DNA from: Dysgonomonas mossii DSM 22836
GTDB taxonomy: Bacteria > Bacteroidota > Bacteroidia > Bacteroidales > Dysgonomonadaceae
Assembly (NCBI RefSeq): GCF_000213575.1
Contig: NZ_GL892004.1
Span: 434,001 to 498,000 of the forward strand
Reading direction: 5' to 3'
Length of the DNA stretch: 64,000 nt
The position numbers were made by a program, and so were the translations under genes. Below are positions 34,260 to 42,703 of the stretch, piece after piece. Numbering within the stretch: the stretch's first letter is position 1; each line of letters opens with the position of its first letter. The notes beneath the pieces were generated by a model. That model saw only the letters and a program-made list of their open reading frames with translations, did not search any database and was not told where the DNA came from.

Positions 34260-35222
34260 ATGAAAAGAATGAATAATAGAATTACATCTTTATTTGGTAT
34301 AAAATATCCGATTATATCAGGAGGTATGGTTTGGTGCAGTGGTTGGCGTTTGGCTTCGGCAGTCAGTAATGCCGGAGGACTTGGGCTTATAGGAGCCGGG
34401 TCTATGCATCCCGAAACATTGCGCGAGCATATACAAAAATGTAAGGCAGCTACAGATAAACCTTTTGGTGTAAATGTGCCATTAATGTATCCTGAGATAG
34501 AAAAGATTATGGATATTATTATATCCGAAGGGGTAAAGATTGTATTTACATCGGCAGGTAATCCTAAGCTTTGGACTAAAAAGCTTCAAGATAATGGAAT
34601 AAAAGTAGCACATGTTATTTCCAGCTCTAAATTCGCATTAAAATGTGAAGAGGCAGGGGTAGATGTTGTAGTAGCCGAAGGGTTCGAAGCCGGAGGACAT
34701 AACGGGCGTGAAGAGACTACCACGATGGTGCTGATTCCGCAAGTAAGAAAAAGTATATCGATTCCGCTTATTGCAGCGGGAGGTATAGGAACGGGGAGTG
34801 CTATGTTGGCTGCTTTTGCATTAGGGGCGGAAGGTATTCAGATGGGTACTCGGTTTGCTCTTACACAGGAGAGTTCGGCTTCTAAGGAGTTTAAGGAATT
34901 GTGTATAAATCTTAAAGAAGGAGATACTATTCTATCATTGAAAAAACTTAGTCCTACGCGACTAATAAAGAACGATTTTTACAATATAGTACAGGAAGCA
35001 GAAGACAGGGGAGCAACAGTAGAAGAAATGCGTGGAATCTTAGGACGTGGACGTGCTAAGAAAGGAATTTTTGAAGGAGACCTTTCGGAAGGCGAACTTG
35101 AGATAGGACAAGTCAGCTCACTGATTGAAGACCTTCCTACAGCCGCAGATGTAGTAAATAGTGTAATTGACGAATATAATGCGAAAGTTGAAAATATGAT
35201 TTCGCAGGATATGAAATTTTGA
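34260..35222 (+). CDS. Nitronate monooxygenase/FabK-type FMN enzyme
   Basis: 320 residues of the NMO/2-nitropropane dioxygenase TIM-barrel family. Seen are YPIISGGMVWCSGWRLASAVSNAGGLGLIGAG at the N-terminus (given here in part), the FMN-binding VVAEGFEAGGHNG, and LIAAGGIGTGSAMLAAFALGAEGIQMGTRF. FabK enoyl-ACP reductases share all of these, so it could oxidise nitronates or act in fatty-acid synthesis. Translation may begin at 34260 or at 34269. The gene is monocistronic; an 8-bp hairpin follows at 35342-35362. Confidence 0.85.
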   Translation: MKRMNNRITSLFGIKYPIISGGMVWCSGWRLASAVSNAGGLGLIGAGSMHPETLREHIQKCKAATDKPFGVNVPLMYPEIEKIMDIIISEGVKIVFTSAGNPKLWTKKLQDNGIKVAHVISSSKFALKCEEAGVDVVVAEGFEAGGHNGREETTTMVLIPQVRKSISIPLIAAGGIGTGSAMLAAFALGAEGIQMGTRFALTQESSASKEFKELCINLKEGDTILSLKKLSPTRLIKNDFYNIVQEAEDRGATVEEMRGILGRGRAKKGIFEGDLSEGELEIGQVSSLIEDLPTAADVVNSVIDEYNAKVENMISQDMKF

Positions 35223-35341
35223 TAATAAAAAATAAGAATTGATACGGAGGTTTTCATGAAATAGGAAGCCTTCGTTTCTATCCGTTCAGTGCTTCTTAAA
35301 CAGGAGAGCTACAGAATATAAACAGATACGAAGATAGCCTG

Positions 35342-35362
35342 ATCTTATTTTTATAATAAGAT
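35342..35362. terminator. AT-rich hairpin between the flavoprotein and MltF-like genes
   Basis: ATCTTATT (35342-35349) and AATAAGAT (35355-35362) pair perfectly around TTTAT, but no clean T-run follows, so it is a weak terminator at best. Confidence 0.35.
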
Positions 35363-35400
35363 TAATTATATATAATACCTAAATCTCAACTGATAAAAAC

Positions 35401-36786
35401 ATGAGAAAATTCTGTTGTATATATGTACTGATAGTTCTTTGTCTCTTGTCGGCCTGTAAAAAGAAAGAACAGAAGACTCCCTATGATTTTGAGCAGATCA
35501 AACAAAAGAAGGAACTGACCATTATTACGCTCAACACCTCTACATCTTACTTTATATACAAAGAAGAGCCTATGGGGTATGATTACGACCTCGCTCAGGA
35601 TTTCTGCGATCATTATGGGCTGACATTGAAAGTAAAGGTAGCGGAGAATACAACTAAGCTTGTGGAGATGCTGAATAATGGTGAAGGCGACCTCATTGCC
35701 TATGCTGTACCTATACAGACAGGGCTTAAAGATTCTATCCTATATTGCGGACTCCAACAAATAACCCATCAGGTATTAATCCAACAGGCAAATAAGGGAG
35801 ATACTATCATAAAAGATGTAACGGGCTTGATCGGCAAAGAGGTCTATGTGGAAGACAACACAAAATATTATCAACGCTTGCTAAATCTGAATTCCGAACT
35901 GGGAGGAGGTATCAACATTCATCCTGTAAATGAGGATACGATTACTAGTGAAGACCTCATCGAAATGGTATCTCAAGGAAAGATAAAATATACAATCTGT
36001 GATGAATATATAGCCAAGTTGAACAAAACATATTATCGGAATATAGATATATCGCTTCAGATCAGTTTCGATCAACGGTCATCATGGGCTGTACGGAAAG
36101 ATTCTCCCCAGTTGGCAAAAGCATTAAATGAATGGTTCCAGCAGAATGGGAATACTCCTGTTTATAAGGGAATTATTAAAAAATACTTCGAGCTGAGTAA
36201 GCAGACTTTTGAGGGGGAATACGAAATCCCGAAGAATCTACCTAAAGGCGCAATTTCCATCTACGACGAACTGTTTAAAAAGCACGCTAAAGGCACAAAG
36301 TACGATTGGCGTTTTTTGGCAGCGATATGCTATCATGAGTCTCGCTTTCAGAATAATCTCACCTCATGGGCGGGAGCAGCCGGAATAATGGGATTGATGC
36401 CACGCACAGCAGCGTCTCTTGGTCTGAAAAGTGAAGATCGCATGAACCCCGATTTAAGTATAGGTGCTGCCGTAGAGCTACTCGACAGGCTAGACAAAAT
36501 ATTTGCTAAAGTAAGTAGCATAGAGGAGCGGGAGAAATTCTTGCTTGCAGCTTATAATGGAGGAAATGGACATATAAATGATGCGCAGGCCTTGGCTCAA
36601 AAATATGGAGCTAACCCTTATATATGGGAAGGAAATGTGAAGAAGTATCTTGAACTAAAAGGAAATCCCGAATATTATAACGATCCTGTATGTAAAAGTG
36701 GATACTTCAGAGCCGGACAAACGACACGTTACGTAAACGATGTTTTGAAAACAATGGAACGCTTCAAAAGAATTAGTCCCAAATAA
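35401..36786 (+). CDS. mltF: MltF-like lytic transglycosylase lipoprotein
   Basis: 461 residues. The lipobox is LLSAC (Cys about 19). Residues about 30-265 form a solute-binding-protein fold (MGYDYDLAQDFCDHYGL and the Lys/Glu-rich hinge), which regulates activity in MltF. Residues about 290-440 form an SLT domain with the catalytic Glu in AAICYHESRFQNN, then SWAGAAGIMGLMPRTA and AAYNGGNGHINDA. It cleaves peptidoglycan to 1,6-anhydro muropeptides at the outer membrane. It converges on folP with a shared hairpin between them. Confidence 0.92.
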   Translation: MRKFCCIYVLIVLCLLSACKKKEQKTPYDFEQIKQKKELTIITLNTSTSYFIYKEEPMGYDYDLAQDFCDHYGLTLKVKVAENTTKLVEMLNNGEGDLIAYAVPIQTGLKDSILYCGLQQITHQVLIQQANKGDTIIKDVTGLIGKEVYVEDNTKYYQRLLNLNSELGGGINIHPVNEDTITSEDLIEMVSQGKIKYTICDEYIAKLNKTYYRNIDISLQISFDQRSSWAVRKDSPQLAKALNEWFQQNGNTPVYKGIIKKYFELSKQTFEGEYEIPKNLPKGAISIYDELFKKHAKGTKYDWRFLAAICYHESRFQNNLTSWAGAAGIMGLMPRTAASLGLKSEDRMNPDLSIGAAVELLDRLDKIFAKVSSIEEREKFLLAAYNGGNGHINDAQALAQKYGANPYIWEGNVKKYLELKGNPEYYNDPVCKSGYFRAGQTTRYVNDVLKTMERFKRISPK

Positions 36787-36795
36787 TAAAATGAG

Positions 36796-36827
36796 AAAAG
36801 GGTATTTGCTATAAGCTGTACCCTTTT
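36796..36827. terminator. Hairpin between mltF and folP
   Basis: AAAAGGGTA (36796-36804) pairs with TACCCTTTT (36819-36827), followed by AATTTTT. It overlaps the last codons of folP and could stop transcripts from both sides. Confidence 0.6.
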
Positions 36828-37648
36828 AATTTTTCTGTAATTTTTACTGCTTCTACCGCTTCTTTTACATCGTGCACACGTAAGATGTCAGCTCCGTTCT
36901 GTAGGGCAAAAGTGTTCAGGATGGATGTCCCATTGAGGCTTTCTTCTGCTGTTGAATCTATTAAATTGTAGATCATTTTCTTTCTGGAAATGCCCACAAG
37001 TAAAGGAAGCTCAAAAATAGAGAAGCCTTTCAATGAAGCCATCAACTCATAATTCTGGTCGATAGTTTTACTGAATCCAAAACCCGGATCTATTATAATA
37101 TCGTTTACGCCTTTGAGGTGTAGCTCGGCTATCTTTTTAGAGAAGTAGTAAAAAATATCTTGAACAAGATTGTTGTAATCTGTCAATTGGCTCATCGTCT
37201 GAGGTGTGCCACGCATGTGCATAAGGATATAAGGGACATTGAGCGAGGCAACGGTGTCGAACATATTTTTGTCCATTTCACCTCCCGATATATCATTTAT
37301 AATGTCAACACCATGTTCTTCTACACAAAAACGAGCGACGTCGCTATAGAATGTGTCAACCGAGAGAATAGCGTCGGGGAATTCCTTATTTATAATATTC
37401 AATACCGGTTTTAGGCGTTCTATCTCTTCTTTTGATGATAATAATGTAGACGAAGGACGTGTAGATTGTGCTCCTATATCCACAATTTTACCTCCTTGTG
37501 CTAATATTTCTGCTACACGGGTAACGATTTCCTGTTCTCCCTGTTTGCGACTCTCTGCAAAAAATGAATCAGGAGTAATATTCAATATTCCCATCACAAT
37601 AGGTTGCGACAGTTCTAGTAATTCTCCTTTTATATTAATTGTTTTCAT
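36809..37648 (-). CDS. folP: Dihydropteroate synthase
   Basis: Joins p-aminobenzoate to hydroxymethyl-dihydropterin pyrophosphate in folate synthesis and is the sulfonamide target. From ATG 37648 (MKTINIKGELLELSQ) it has 279 residues. A longer frame to 37678 would start inside the -7 box, so it is rejected. Motifs: VMGILNITPDSF, IVDIGAQSTRP, SVDTFY, INDISGG, IIDPGFGFSK and GISRK. It has its own promoter overlapped by copy D of the operator-like repeat. In relatives folP commonly neighbours the c-di-AMP cyclase, which here lies 7 kb away. Confidence 0.96.
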   Translation of the reverse strand: MKTINIKGELLELSQPIVMGILNITPDSFFAESRKQGEQEIVTRVAEILAQGGKIVDIGAQSTRPSSTLLSSKEEIERLKPVLNIINKEFPDAILSVDTFYSDVARFCVEEHGVDIINDISGGEMDKNMFDTVASLNVPYILMHMRGTPQTMSQLTDYNNLVQDIFYYFSKKIAELHLKGVNDIIIDPGFGFSKTIDQNYELMASLKGFSIFELPLLVGISRKKMIYNLIDSTAEESLNGTSILNTFALQNGADILRVHDVKEAVEAVKITEKLKGYSL

Positions 37649-37666
37649 ACAATTCTCCCTTTTACT

Positions 37667-37686
37667 AAGAAGTAACAAAAGTAACA
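37667..37686 (-). promoter_or_regulatory. Operator-like repeat overlapping the folP -7 box (copy D)
   Basis: The minus strand reads TGTTACTTTTGTTACTTCTT, 17 of 20 positions as in copy B. The -7 box TACTTTTG lies at 37683-37676, so transcription would start about 20 bases before the folP ATG at 37648. Confidence 0.55.
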
Positions 37687-37795
37687 GATTTTCTGCGATT
37701 ATTGCAATCTTACTTTTTTCATTATTTGAAGCTGAGTCTTTAATAAAATAAAGAGGTGATATTTCTTGTGATGTTCAACGTGAGTGAGATGTCTC

Positions 37796-38620
37796 TCAGA
37801 ACTCTCTCAGTCCCGACACTTTATAGCGGCTCAACGTTTCTAGTTTTACGTTCTTGCCTACTACCACTCCATTGTCATAGAGGGCTTGTTCTACAGCTTT
37901 AAAAGCTATTTCGGGATGATTATTGTCTTGGCTGAGGTGGCAAAGCCAGATGTTCTGAAGGTTTTCGCTGTATATACTTGCAATAAACTGAGCAGATAGA
38001 CGGTTACTAAGATGCCCCATGCCATTGCCGATGCGTTGTTTCAGATAGTAAGGATATTTACCCGCCTGAAGCATATATTCGTCGTAGTTGGCTTCAATTA
38101 CCAGGTGATTTGCCTTCGCGGCATATTCTTTTATCGTATCGGTAATCCGCCCGATATCTGTTACTAATACAAACGTCTGCTCATCGAACTCAATGTGATA
38201 CCCTACATTCTCGATACTATCGTGAGGAACGTCAAAAGCGGTTATCTGAAATTCTCTGATAGAGAATGTTTGCTCTTTTTCTATAACTTTTCTTGAGTGA
38301 ACCAAGCTTGCGCGTACAGCCCTGTTTCTTAAGATGCCGTTATGTACTGTCTCCGTTGCATAAACAGGGATATTGTATTTGTCACCAAGGCATCCCACTG
38401 TTTTGATATGATCGGCATGATCGTGGGTTACCAATACGGCTATGATTTTATCGAATGAGACACCGTATTCGCGAAGGGCTTTTTGTATGGAACGTATCCC
38501 TATACCGGCATCGATGAGTACACCATATTCATTCGTTCCCAGATAGTAGCAATTTCCACTGCTACCACTACCCAGGCTGAAAAATTTATATTTATATTGA
38601 GGGAATAGGCTGTACTGCAT
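37796..38620 (-). CDS. Metallo-beta-lactamase-fold hydrolase (YycJ/WalJ-like)
   Basis: 274 residues. The start FSLGSGSSGNCYYLG, GVLIDAGIGIRSIQKAL and the metal motif VTHDHADHIK (HxHxDH form) match the YycJ-type group of the metallo-beta-lactamase superfamily. TDIGRITD, HLVIEANYDE and HLSNRLSAQF continue the family pattern. Members in other phyla are linked with cell-wall control or DNA repair as putative exonucleases. Its -7 box sits directly against the ATG, implying a leaderless or near-leaderless transcript. The substrate is unknown. Confidence 0.88.
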   Translation of the reverse strand: MQYSLFPQYKYKFFSLGSGSSGNCYYLGTNEYGVLIDAGIGIRSIQKALREYGVSFDKIIAVLVTHDHADHIKTVGCLGDKYNIPVYATETVHNGILRNRAVRASLVHSRKVIEKEQTFSIREFQITAFDVPHDSIENVGYHIEFDEQTFVLVTDIGRITDTIKEYAAKANHLVIEANYDEYMLQAGKYPYYLKQRIGNGMGHLSNRLSAQFIASIYSENLQNIWLCHLSQDNNHPEIAFKAVEQALYDNGVVVGKNVKLETLSRYKVSGLREF

Positions 38621-38628
38621 AATGGATG

Positions 38629-38636
38629 CAAAGTTA
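38629..38636 (-). promoter_or_regulatory. -7 box abutting the metallo-hydrolase start
   Basis: Minus-strand TAACTTTG ends 8 bases before the ATG at 38620, leaving a leader of only a few bases. Confidence 0.5.
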
Positions 38637-38738
38637 TATAGTCCTCCCTATAAAAAAGACTTATATTAGGTTAAAAAATAGACTCAAAGAAAAAAATATT
38701 TTTTATGTATTTTAAATACCAGAAGGGCTAAATGTGTC

Positions 38739-39068
38739 TTATTTCTTTAGGAAGCATGTTTTAAGTACAATGCTCGATCCGTCTATCTTGCAATCCACTT
38801 CAGTTGGCTCCTCTGTAAGACGGATGCTTCTTACCTTTGTACCTCTTTTTATTACCATCGATGAACCTTTTACTTTCAGATCTTTGATTACCGTAACAGC
38901 ATCTCCGTCTTGTAGTTCTGCTCCGTTGCTGTCTCGTGGTGTCATATCGTCTGATTCTGCTTTTGCTTCGCCTGTCCATTCGTGAAAACAGTCGGGGCAA
39001 ATAAACATAGTACCATCAAAATATGTATTTTCCATGCTGCATGCAGGGCAATTTGGAGTATCTCCCAT
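38739..39068 (-). CDS. PhnA/YjdM family zinc-ribbon protein
   Basis: 109 residues. The N-terminal zinc ribbon has two pairs, CPACSMENTYFDG... and CPDCFHEW. The C-terminal PhnA domain reads DSNGAELQDGDAVTVIKDLKVKGSS and VKSIRL-like strands, ending IDGSSIVLKTCFLKK. Despite the name, its role in phosphonate use is doubtful for most members; the function is unsettled. It is monocistronic, with a -7 box at 39174-39167 and an inverted repeat in its leader. Confidence 0.9.
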   Translation of the reverse strand: MGDTPNCPACSMENTYFDGTMFICPDCFHEWTGEAKAESDDMTPRDSNGAELQDGDAVTVIKDLKVKGSSMVIKRGTKVRSIRLTEEPTEVDCKIDGSSIVLKTCFLKK

Positions 39069-39100
39069 TTCGTGCTAATTTTTATAGTGTTAAAAAATGA

Positions 39101-39138
39101 ATTATACTCTTTTTCGGTAAGAAAGTATAGAGTATAAT
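39101..39138. promoter_or_regulatory. 10-bp inverted repeat in the phnA leader
   Basis: ATTATACTCT (39101-39110) and AGAGTATAAT (39129-39138) are exact complements, 18 bases apart, within the predicted leader of the phnA-type gene. Confidence 0.45.
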
Positions 39139-39166
39139 ATATTTACTAATTCTTTGAAAGAAGGTG

Positions 39167-39174
39167 CAAAGATA
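39167..39174 (-). promoter_or_regulatory. -7 box of the phnA-type gene
   Basis: Minus-strand TATCTTTG, about 99 bases before the start codon, giving a leader of roughly 90 bases. Confidence 0.6.
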
Positions 39175-39269
39175 AGGTAAATAGCAAGTGTATCCAAATA
39201 AGGAGTAGAAACGGGGGATGATTGATAATAAAATATATTATCCGAACAATGCGGTTAACAAAATAATAG

Positions 39270-39283
39270 GTTAAATTTGTTAC
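39270..39283 (+). promoter_or_regulatory. -7 box of the DUF5063 gene
   Basis: TAAATTTG (39272-39279) lies between GTTAA and GTTAC half-sites. This resembles the operator-like repeats but is only a weak match (12 of 20). The ATG is 99 bases downstream. The 310-base gap 39069-39378 holds nothing else beyond the phnA signals. Confidence 0.4.
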
Positions 39284-39378
39284 TTAAAGAAAAATCAACG
39301 ATCTGTTTTGTGTAGATCAGAATATAGTTTAGATAATATAATTGAGTCCGTAAAACGACAGCAAAATTAAAATATAGA

Positions 39379-39954
39379 ATGGAGAACCAGTTAAGAGAGA
39401 TCGTTTATTCTCGTGATACAATTGAATTTGTAACAGTCGCAGTACAATATTGTGGTTATCTTGAAAGCTTTGAAGATGTAAGCGAAGCGGAGTTGATAGA
39501 TAAGCTTACGAAGCTTCTTCCTCTGCTTTACTTAAAAGCTTCTCTTGTGCCCGAGACAGATATCATAAATGAAGAGGAGGAACCAGAGATAACAGTAACG
39601 GAGGGAGATTATAATTATATTTCTTCAAAGCTATATGATGTATTTCAGAATAATGATGCGTATCTTGAAGTTTTTCTTCAGGATATGAAATATAGCGACA
39701 CTCCTATTACTGCCAGTGTAAGCGAAGATCTCTCGGATATCTATCAGGATTTGAAGAACTTCATCACAGTTTTTGAAAGAGGTGTAACAGACAATATGAA
39801 TGATGCACTATATTTGTGTATAGAGAATTTTAAATCATATTGGGGGCAGAAGCTGGTAAATGTTTTGAGAGCTTTGCACTCACTCAAATATACGATAGTA
39901 AATGATAACCTTGATGAAGATCTCGAATCTGCTGATACAAATGAATTATGGTAA
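39379..39954 (+). CDS. DUF5063 family protein
   Basis: 191 residues, acidic and helical, without a signal peptide. The opening IVYSRDTIEFVTVAVQYCGYLE and the central DMKYSDTPITASVSEDLSDIYQDLKNF fit DUF5063, a Bacteroidetes-rich family of unknown function. It overlaps the next gene, a 3'-5' exonuclease, by 7 bases (ATGGTAA), so the two are translationally coupled. That constant pairing suggests a shared role in nucleic acid processing, but this is inference. Confidence 0.75.
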   Translation: MENQLREIVYSRDTIEFVTVAVQYCGYLESFEDVSEAELIDKLTKLLPLLYLKASLVPETDIINEEEEPEITVTEGDYNYISSKLYDVFQNNDAYLEVFLQDMKYSDTPITASVSEDLSDIYQDLKNFITVFERGVTDNMNDALYLCIENFKSYWGQKLVNVLRALHSLKYTIVNDNLDEDLESADTNELW

Positions 39955-40541
39955 ACACTATATCCAAAGCTGAATTGTCTACTTATGCACAGGAAGTTTT
40001 TCCGGGTAGAATAATCGTAATACAAGAAGAAACCGAAGCAAAGAAAGCATGCGACTATCTTAGCAAATGTGAGGCTATCGGATTTGATACAGAGACCCGC
40101 CCTGCTTTTCGTAAGGGAGTGACGCATCAGATAGCACTTATGCAGTTGTCTACAATCGATACCTGTTTCCTATTCCGGCTCAATCTCATCGGGTTTCCTG
40201 CTTGTCTGGCCGAACTTCTTGTCAATCCTGCCGTGAAGAAGATCGGGCTGTCGCTGAAAGATGACTTCTCGGCGATACACAAGCGGATGAGTTTGGCTCC
40301 GGCTAACTTCGTCGAATTACAGTCTTTTGTTAAAGATTACGGTATAGAAGACAATGGCTTACAGCGTATTTATGGCATACTTTTTGAAAAGAGGATATCA
40401 AAAGGGCAACGCCTGTCAAACTGGGAAGTAGATGTACTTTCTGACTCACAGAAAATGTATGCTGCACTCGATGCATGGGCTTGTCTGAGGATATATAACG
40501 AACTTAAAAACAAAGAAAAAATAAATTCGGTCAGGAGTTGA
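39948..40541 (+). CDS. 3'-5' exonuclease of the DEDD (RNase D/WRN) family
   Basis: 197 residues. The Exo I motif is IGFDTETRPAF (DxE), Exo II lies in KKIGLSLKDDFSAIHKRM, and Exo III in the Tyr/Asp region MYAALDAWACLRIYNEL (YxxxD form). It lacks HRDC domains, so it is the short stand-alone kind. It may trim structured RNA 3' ends or act on DNA. It is coupled to DUF5063 by a 7-base overlap and lies 35 bases before cbpA. Confidence 0.88.
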   Translation: MVNTISKAELSTYAQEVFPGRIIVIQEETEAKKACDYLSKCEAIGFDTETRPAFRKGVTHQIALMQLSTIDTCFLFRLNLIGFPACLAELLVNPAVKKIGLSLKDDFSAIHKRMSLAPANFVELQSFVKDYGIEDNGLQRIYGILFEKRISKGQRLSNWEVDVLSDSQKMYAALDAWACLRIYNELKNKEKINSVRS

Positions 40542-40576
40542 TATTCTGATGCTTCTGACTCATAATTGAAAAATAT

Positions 40577-41497
40577 ATGGCATTTATAGATTATTACAGC
40601 ATTTTAGGTGTATCTAAAACTGCCAGTGGCGATGATATAAAAAAGGCTTACCGAAAGTTAGCCCGTAAATATCACCCTGACATAAATCCTAATGATGAGG
40701 AAGCAAAGAAGAAATTTCAGCAGATAAATGAAGCGAATGAAGTTCTGTCCGACCCCGAAAAACGGAAAAAGTATGACGAGTACGGAGAGAACTGGAAGCA
40801 TGCCGAAGAATTTGAAAAAGCACGTCAGCAACAAGCTCAGAATGGAGGTTTTGCTGATTATAGCAGCTTTGGTGGCGACTTTGGCGGAAAGGCATATAGC
40901 TTTTCCGGTGAAGACGAAGGAGGGTTCTCGGATTTCTTCGAATCTCTCTTCGGTGGAAGGGGCGCATCCAGAGGTTCTCGAACAAGTGCATTTAGAGGAC
41001 AAGATTACACTACCGAGCTGCACTTAAGTTTGCGTGATGCCTCTGAAACCCATAAACAGACATTAACTCTAAATGGGAAAAACTTACGAATAACAATTCC
41101 CGCAGGGGTAGCAGACGGCCAAGTAATAAAGTTGGCAGGGCAAGGAGCTCCCGGTAGAAATGGCCGTCCTAACGGTGATCTGTATATTACGTTCGTGATA
41201 CAAGAGGATCCGAAATTCAAAAGAGTAGGAAATGACTTGTATACCAATGCAGATATTAGCTTGTATACTGCTGTGCTTGGCGGAGATGAAACGGTGGACA
41301 CTTTTACTGGAAAAGTAAAATTGAAGGTCGCTGCCGGAACTCAGAATGGAACAAAAGTTCGCCTAAAAGGGAAAGGTTTTCCTGTATATAAAAAGGATGG
41401 ACATTTTGGAGATCTGATTATTACCTATACGGTGAAAATTCCTACCAACCTGAATGCAGAACAGAGGGAACTGTTCGAAAAGTTAGCAAAGTCTTAA
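40577..41497 (+). CDS. cbpA: DnaJ-type co-chaperone CbpA
   Basis: 306 residues. The J domain at the N-terminus carries the HPD triad (KYHPDINP) that activates DnaK. A Gly/Phe-rich linker (about 85-140) and two C-terminal peptide-binding barrels follow, with no cysteine-rich zinc domain. That makes it a type II (CbpA-like) co-chaperone. The inhibitor CbpM is encoded 17 bases downstream. It assists DnaK in refolding, and in E. coli the homologue also binds curved DNA. Confidence 0.95.
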   Translation: MAFIDYYSILGVSKTASGDDIKKAYRKLARKYHPDINPNDEEAKKKFQQINEANEVLSDPEKRKKYDEYGENWKHAEEFEKARQQQAQNGGFADYSSFGGDFGGKAYSFSGEDEGGFSDFFESLFGGRGASRGSRTSAFRGQDYTTELHLSLRDASETHKQTLTLNGKNLRITIPAGVADGQVIKLAGQGAPGRNGRPNGDLYITFVIQEDPKFKRVGNDLYTNADISLYTAVLGGDETVDTFTGKVKLKVAAGTQNGTKVRLKGKGFPVYKKDGHFGDLIITYTVKIPTNLNAEQRELFEKLAKS

Positions 41498-41514
41498 TTT
41501 AAAGCGCCACAGTT

Positions 41515-41802
41515 ATGAATTCAGAACTGATTATTATACACGAATATTGTATTCAAAACCAAGTAGAGCCCGATTTTATTGTGCAGCTTGAAAATGAAGG
41601 ACTGATACAGGTAAGCATTGTTGATAACGAACGGTATATACATATTTCGCAGTTGAGGCACTTGGATCAGTATGTACGCTGGTACTACGATCTGTCTATT
41701 AATGTGGCAGGGATTGATGTTATTCAAAACCTATTGGATAAGATAGATACGATGCAGGACGAAATTTTACGATTAAAAGAACAATTACGTTTGATAGATT
41801 AA
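41515..41802 (+). CDS. cbpM: CbpA modulator CbpM
   Basis: 95 residues with a MerR-like helical fold: IIHEYCIQNQVEPDFIVQLENEGLI at the start and a coiled-coil tail (IQNLLDKIDTMQDEILRLKEQ). CbpM binds the J domain of CbpA and blocks its stimulation of DnaK. It follows cbpA by 17 bases. Its TAA stop overlaps the first possible ATG of the beta-lactamase gene (TAATG), so that gene probably belongs to the same operon. Confidence 0.9.
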   Translation: MNSELIIIHEYCIQNQVEPDFIVQLENEGLIQVSIVDNERYIHISQLRHLDQYVRWYYDLSINVAGIDVIQNLLDKIDTMQDEILRLKEQLRLID

Positions 41803-42695
41803 TGTTAATGAAGAAACTTTTATTTCTTTTTTCAGCCATAGTGGTTGCTTTTCCTGTGTTTTCACAAAATGACGTTTTGAGAAACAAGATTCAGAAAATA
41901 ATCGAGGGTAAGGATGCTACAGTTGGTGTGGCTCTTATTGTAGATGGAAAAGACACGTTGACTATCAATAATAATTTTCGTTATCCCACCCAAAGTGTAT
42001 ACAAGTTTCATTTAGCATTGGCTGTATTAGATTATCTAAATAAGAATAATCTCACTTTAGATCATCAGGTTTATGTGAAAAAAAGTGACTTGCTCCCCAA
42101 TACTCACAGCCCGTTAAGGGGCGATTATCCCCATGGGGAGATGTATCTCTCTGTTGCCGATCTTATCAAATATACAGTTTCTAATAGTGATAATAATGCG
42201 TGTGATATCCTGTTTCGCTTGGTAGGAGGTACAGCAGAGGTCGATAAATACATAAGAGGGCTTGGTCTATCTGAGTTCGCCATTGCTGCCACAGAAGAAG
42301 AAATGCACGGACCTTGGGATGTACAGTATACTAACTGGTCTACCCCCTATACTACTGCACAAGTTTTAGAAATATTTAGAACACAGAATATCTTACCTCA
42401 GCCTTCTCATGAATTTTTATGGAATGCGCTGGCTGGCACTACTACAGGTGAAAATAAAATAAAAGAATTGCTTCCCGAAGGGACATTCGTCGCACACAAA
42501 ACAGGGAGTTCGTTTCGTAATGCCGAAGGGTTGAAGGCAGCGGAAAACGATATTGCAATCATACAATTACCCGACGGTCGATATTATTCTTTGGTTGTAT
42601 TTGTTGCCGACTCGATGGAAAGCAATGATGTGAACTGCGGTATAATTGCTCAAATCTCAAAAGCGGTGTATGATTCTCTTGTAGAACAGCAATAA
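41802..42695 (+). CDS. Class A beta-lactamase, subclass A2 type
   Basis: 297 residues; ATG at 41808 (MKKLLFLFS) is equally likely and gives a normal signal peptide. The Ser nucleophile motif SVYK is at residues 65-68, the SDN loop at 129-131, and KTG in VAHKTGSSF. The omega-loop region EEEMHGPWDVQYTNW resembles the Bacteroidetes CfxA/CblA and PER/VEB branch rather than TEM. It hydrolyses beta-lactams in the periplasm, probably cephalosporins. It has no mobile element beside it and appears native, coupled to cbpA-cbpM. The spectrum cannot be read from sequence. Confidence 0.93.
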   Translation: MLMKKLLFLFSAIVVAFPVFSQNDVLRNKIQKIIEGKDATVGVALIVDGKDTLTINNNFRYPTQSVYKFHLALAVLDYLNKNNLTLDHQVYVKKSDLLPNTHSPLRGDYPHGEMYLSVADLIKYTVSNSDNNACDILFRLVGGTAEVDKYIRGLGLSEFAIAATEEEMHGPWDVQYTNWSTPYTTAQVLEIFRTQNILPQPSHEFLWNALAGTTTGENKIKELLPEGTFVAHKTGSSFRNAEGLKAAENDIAIIQLPDGRYYSLVVFVADSMESNDVNCGIIAQISKAVYDSLVEQQ

Positions 42696-42703
42696 CCGGA
42701 ATT

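Noticed and set aside
37649-37678. Longer start for folP
   Set aside because: It would put the start codon inside the -7 box; ATG 37648 gives the usual DHPS N-terminus.
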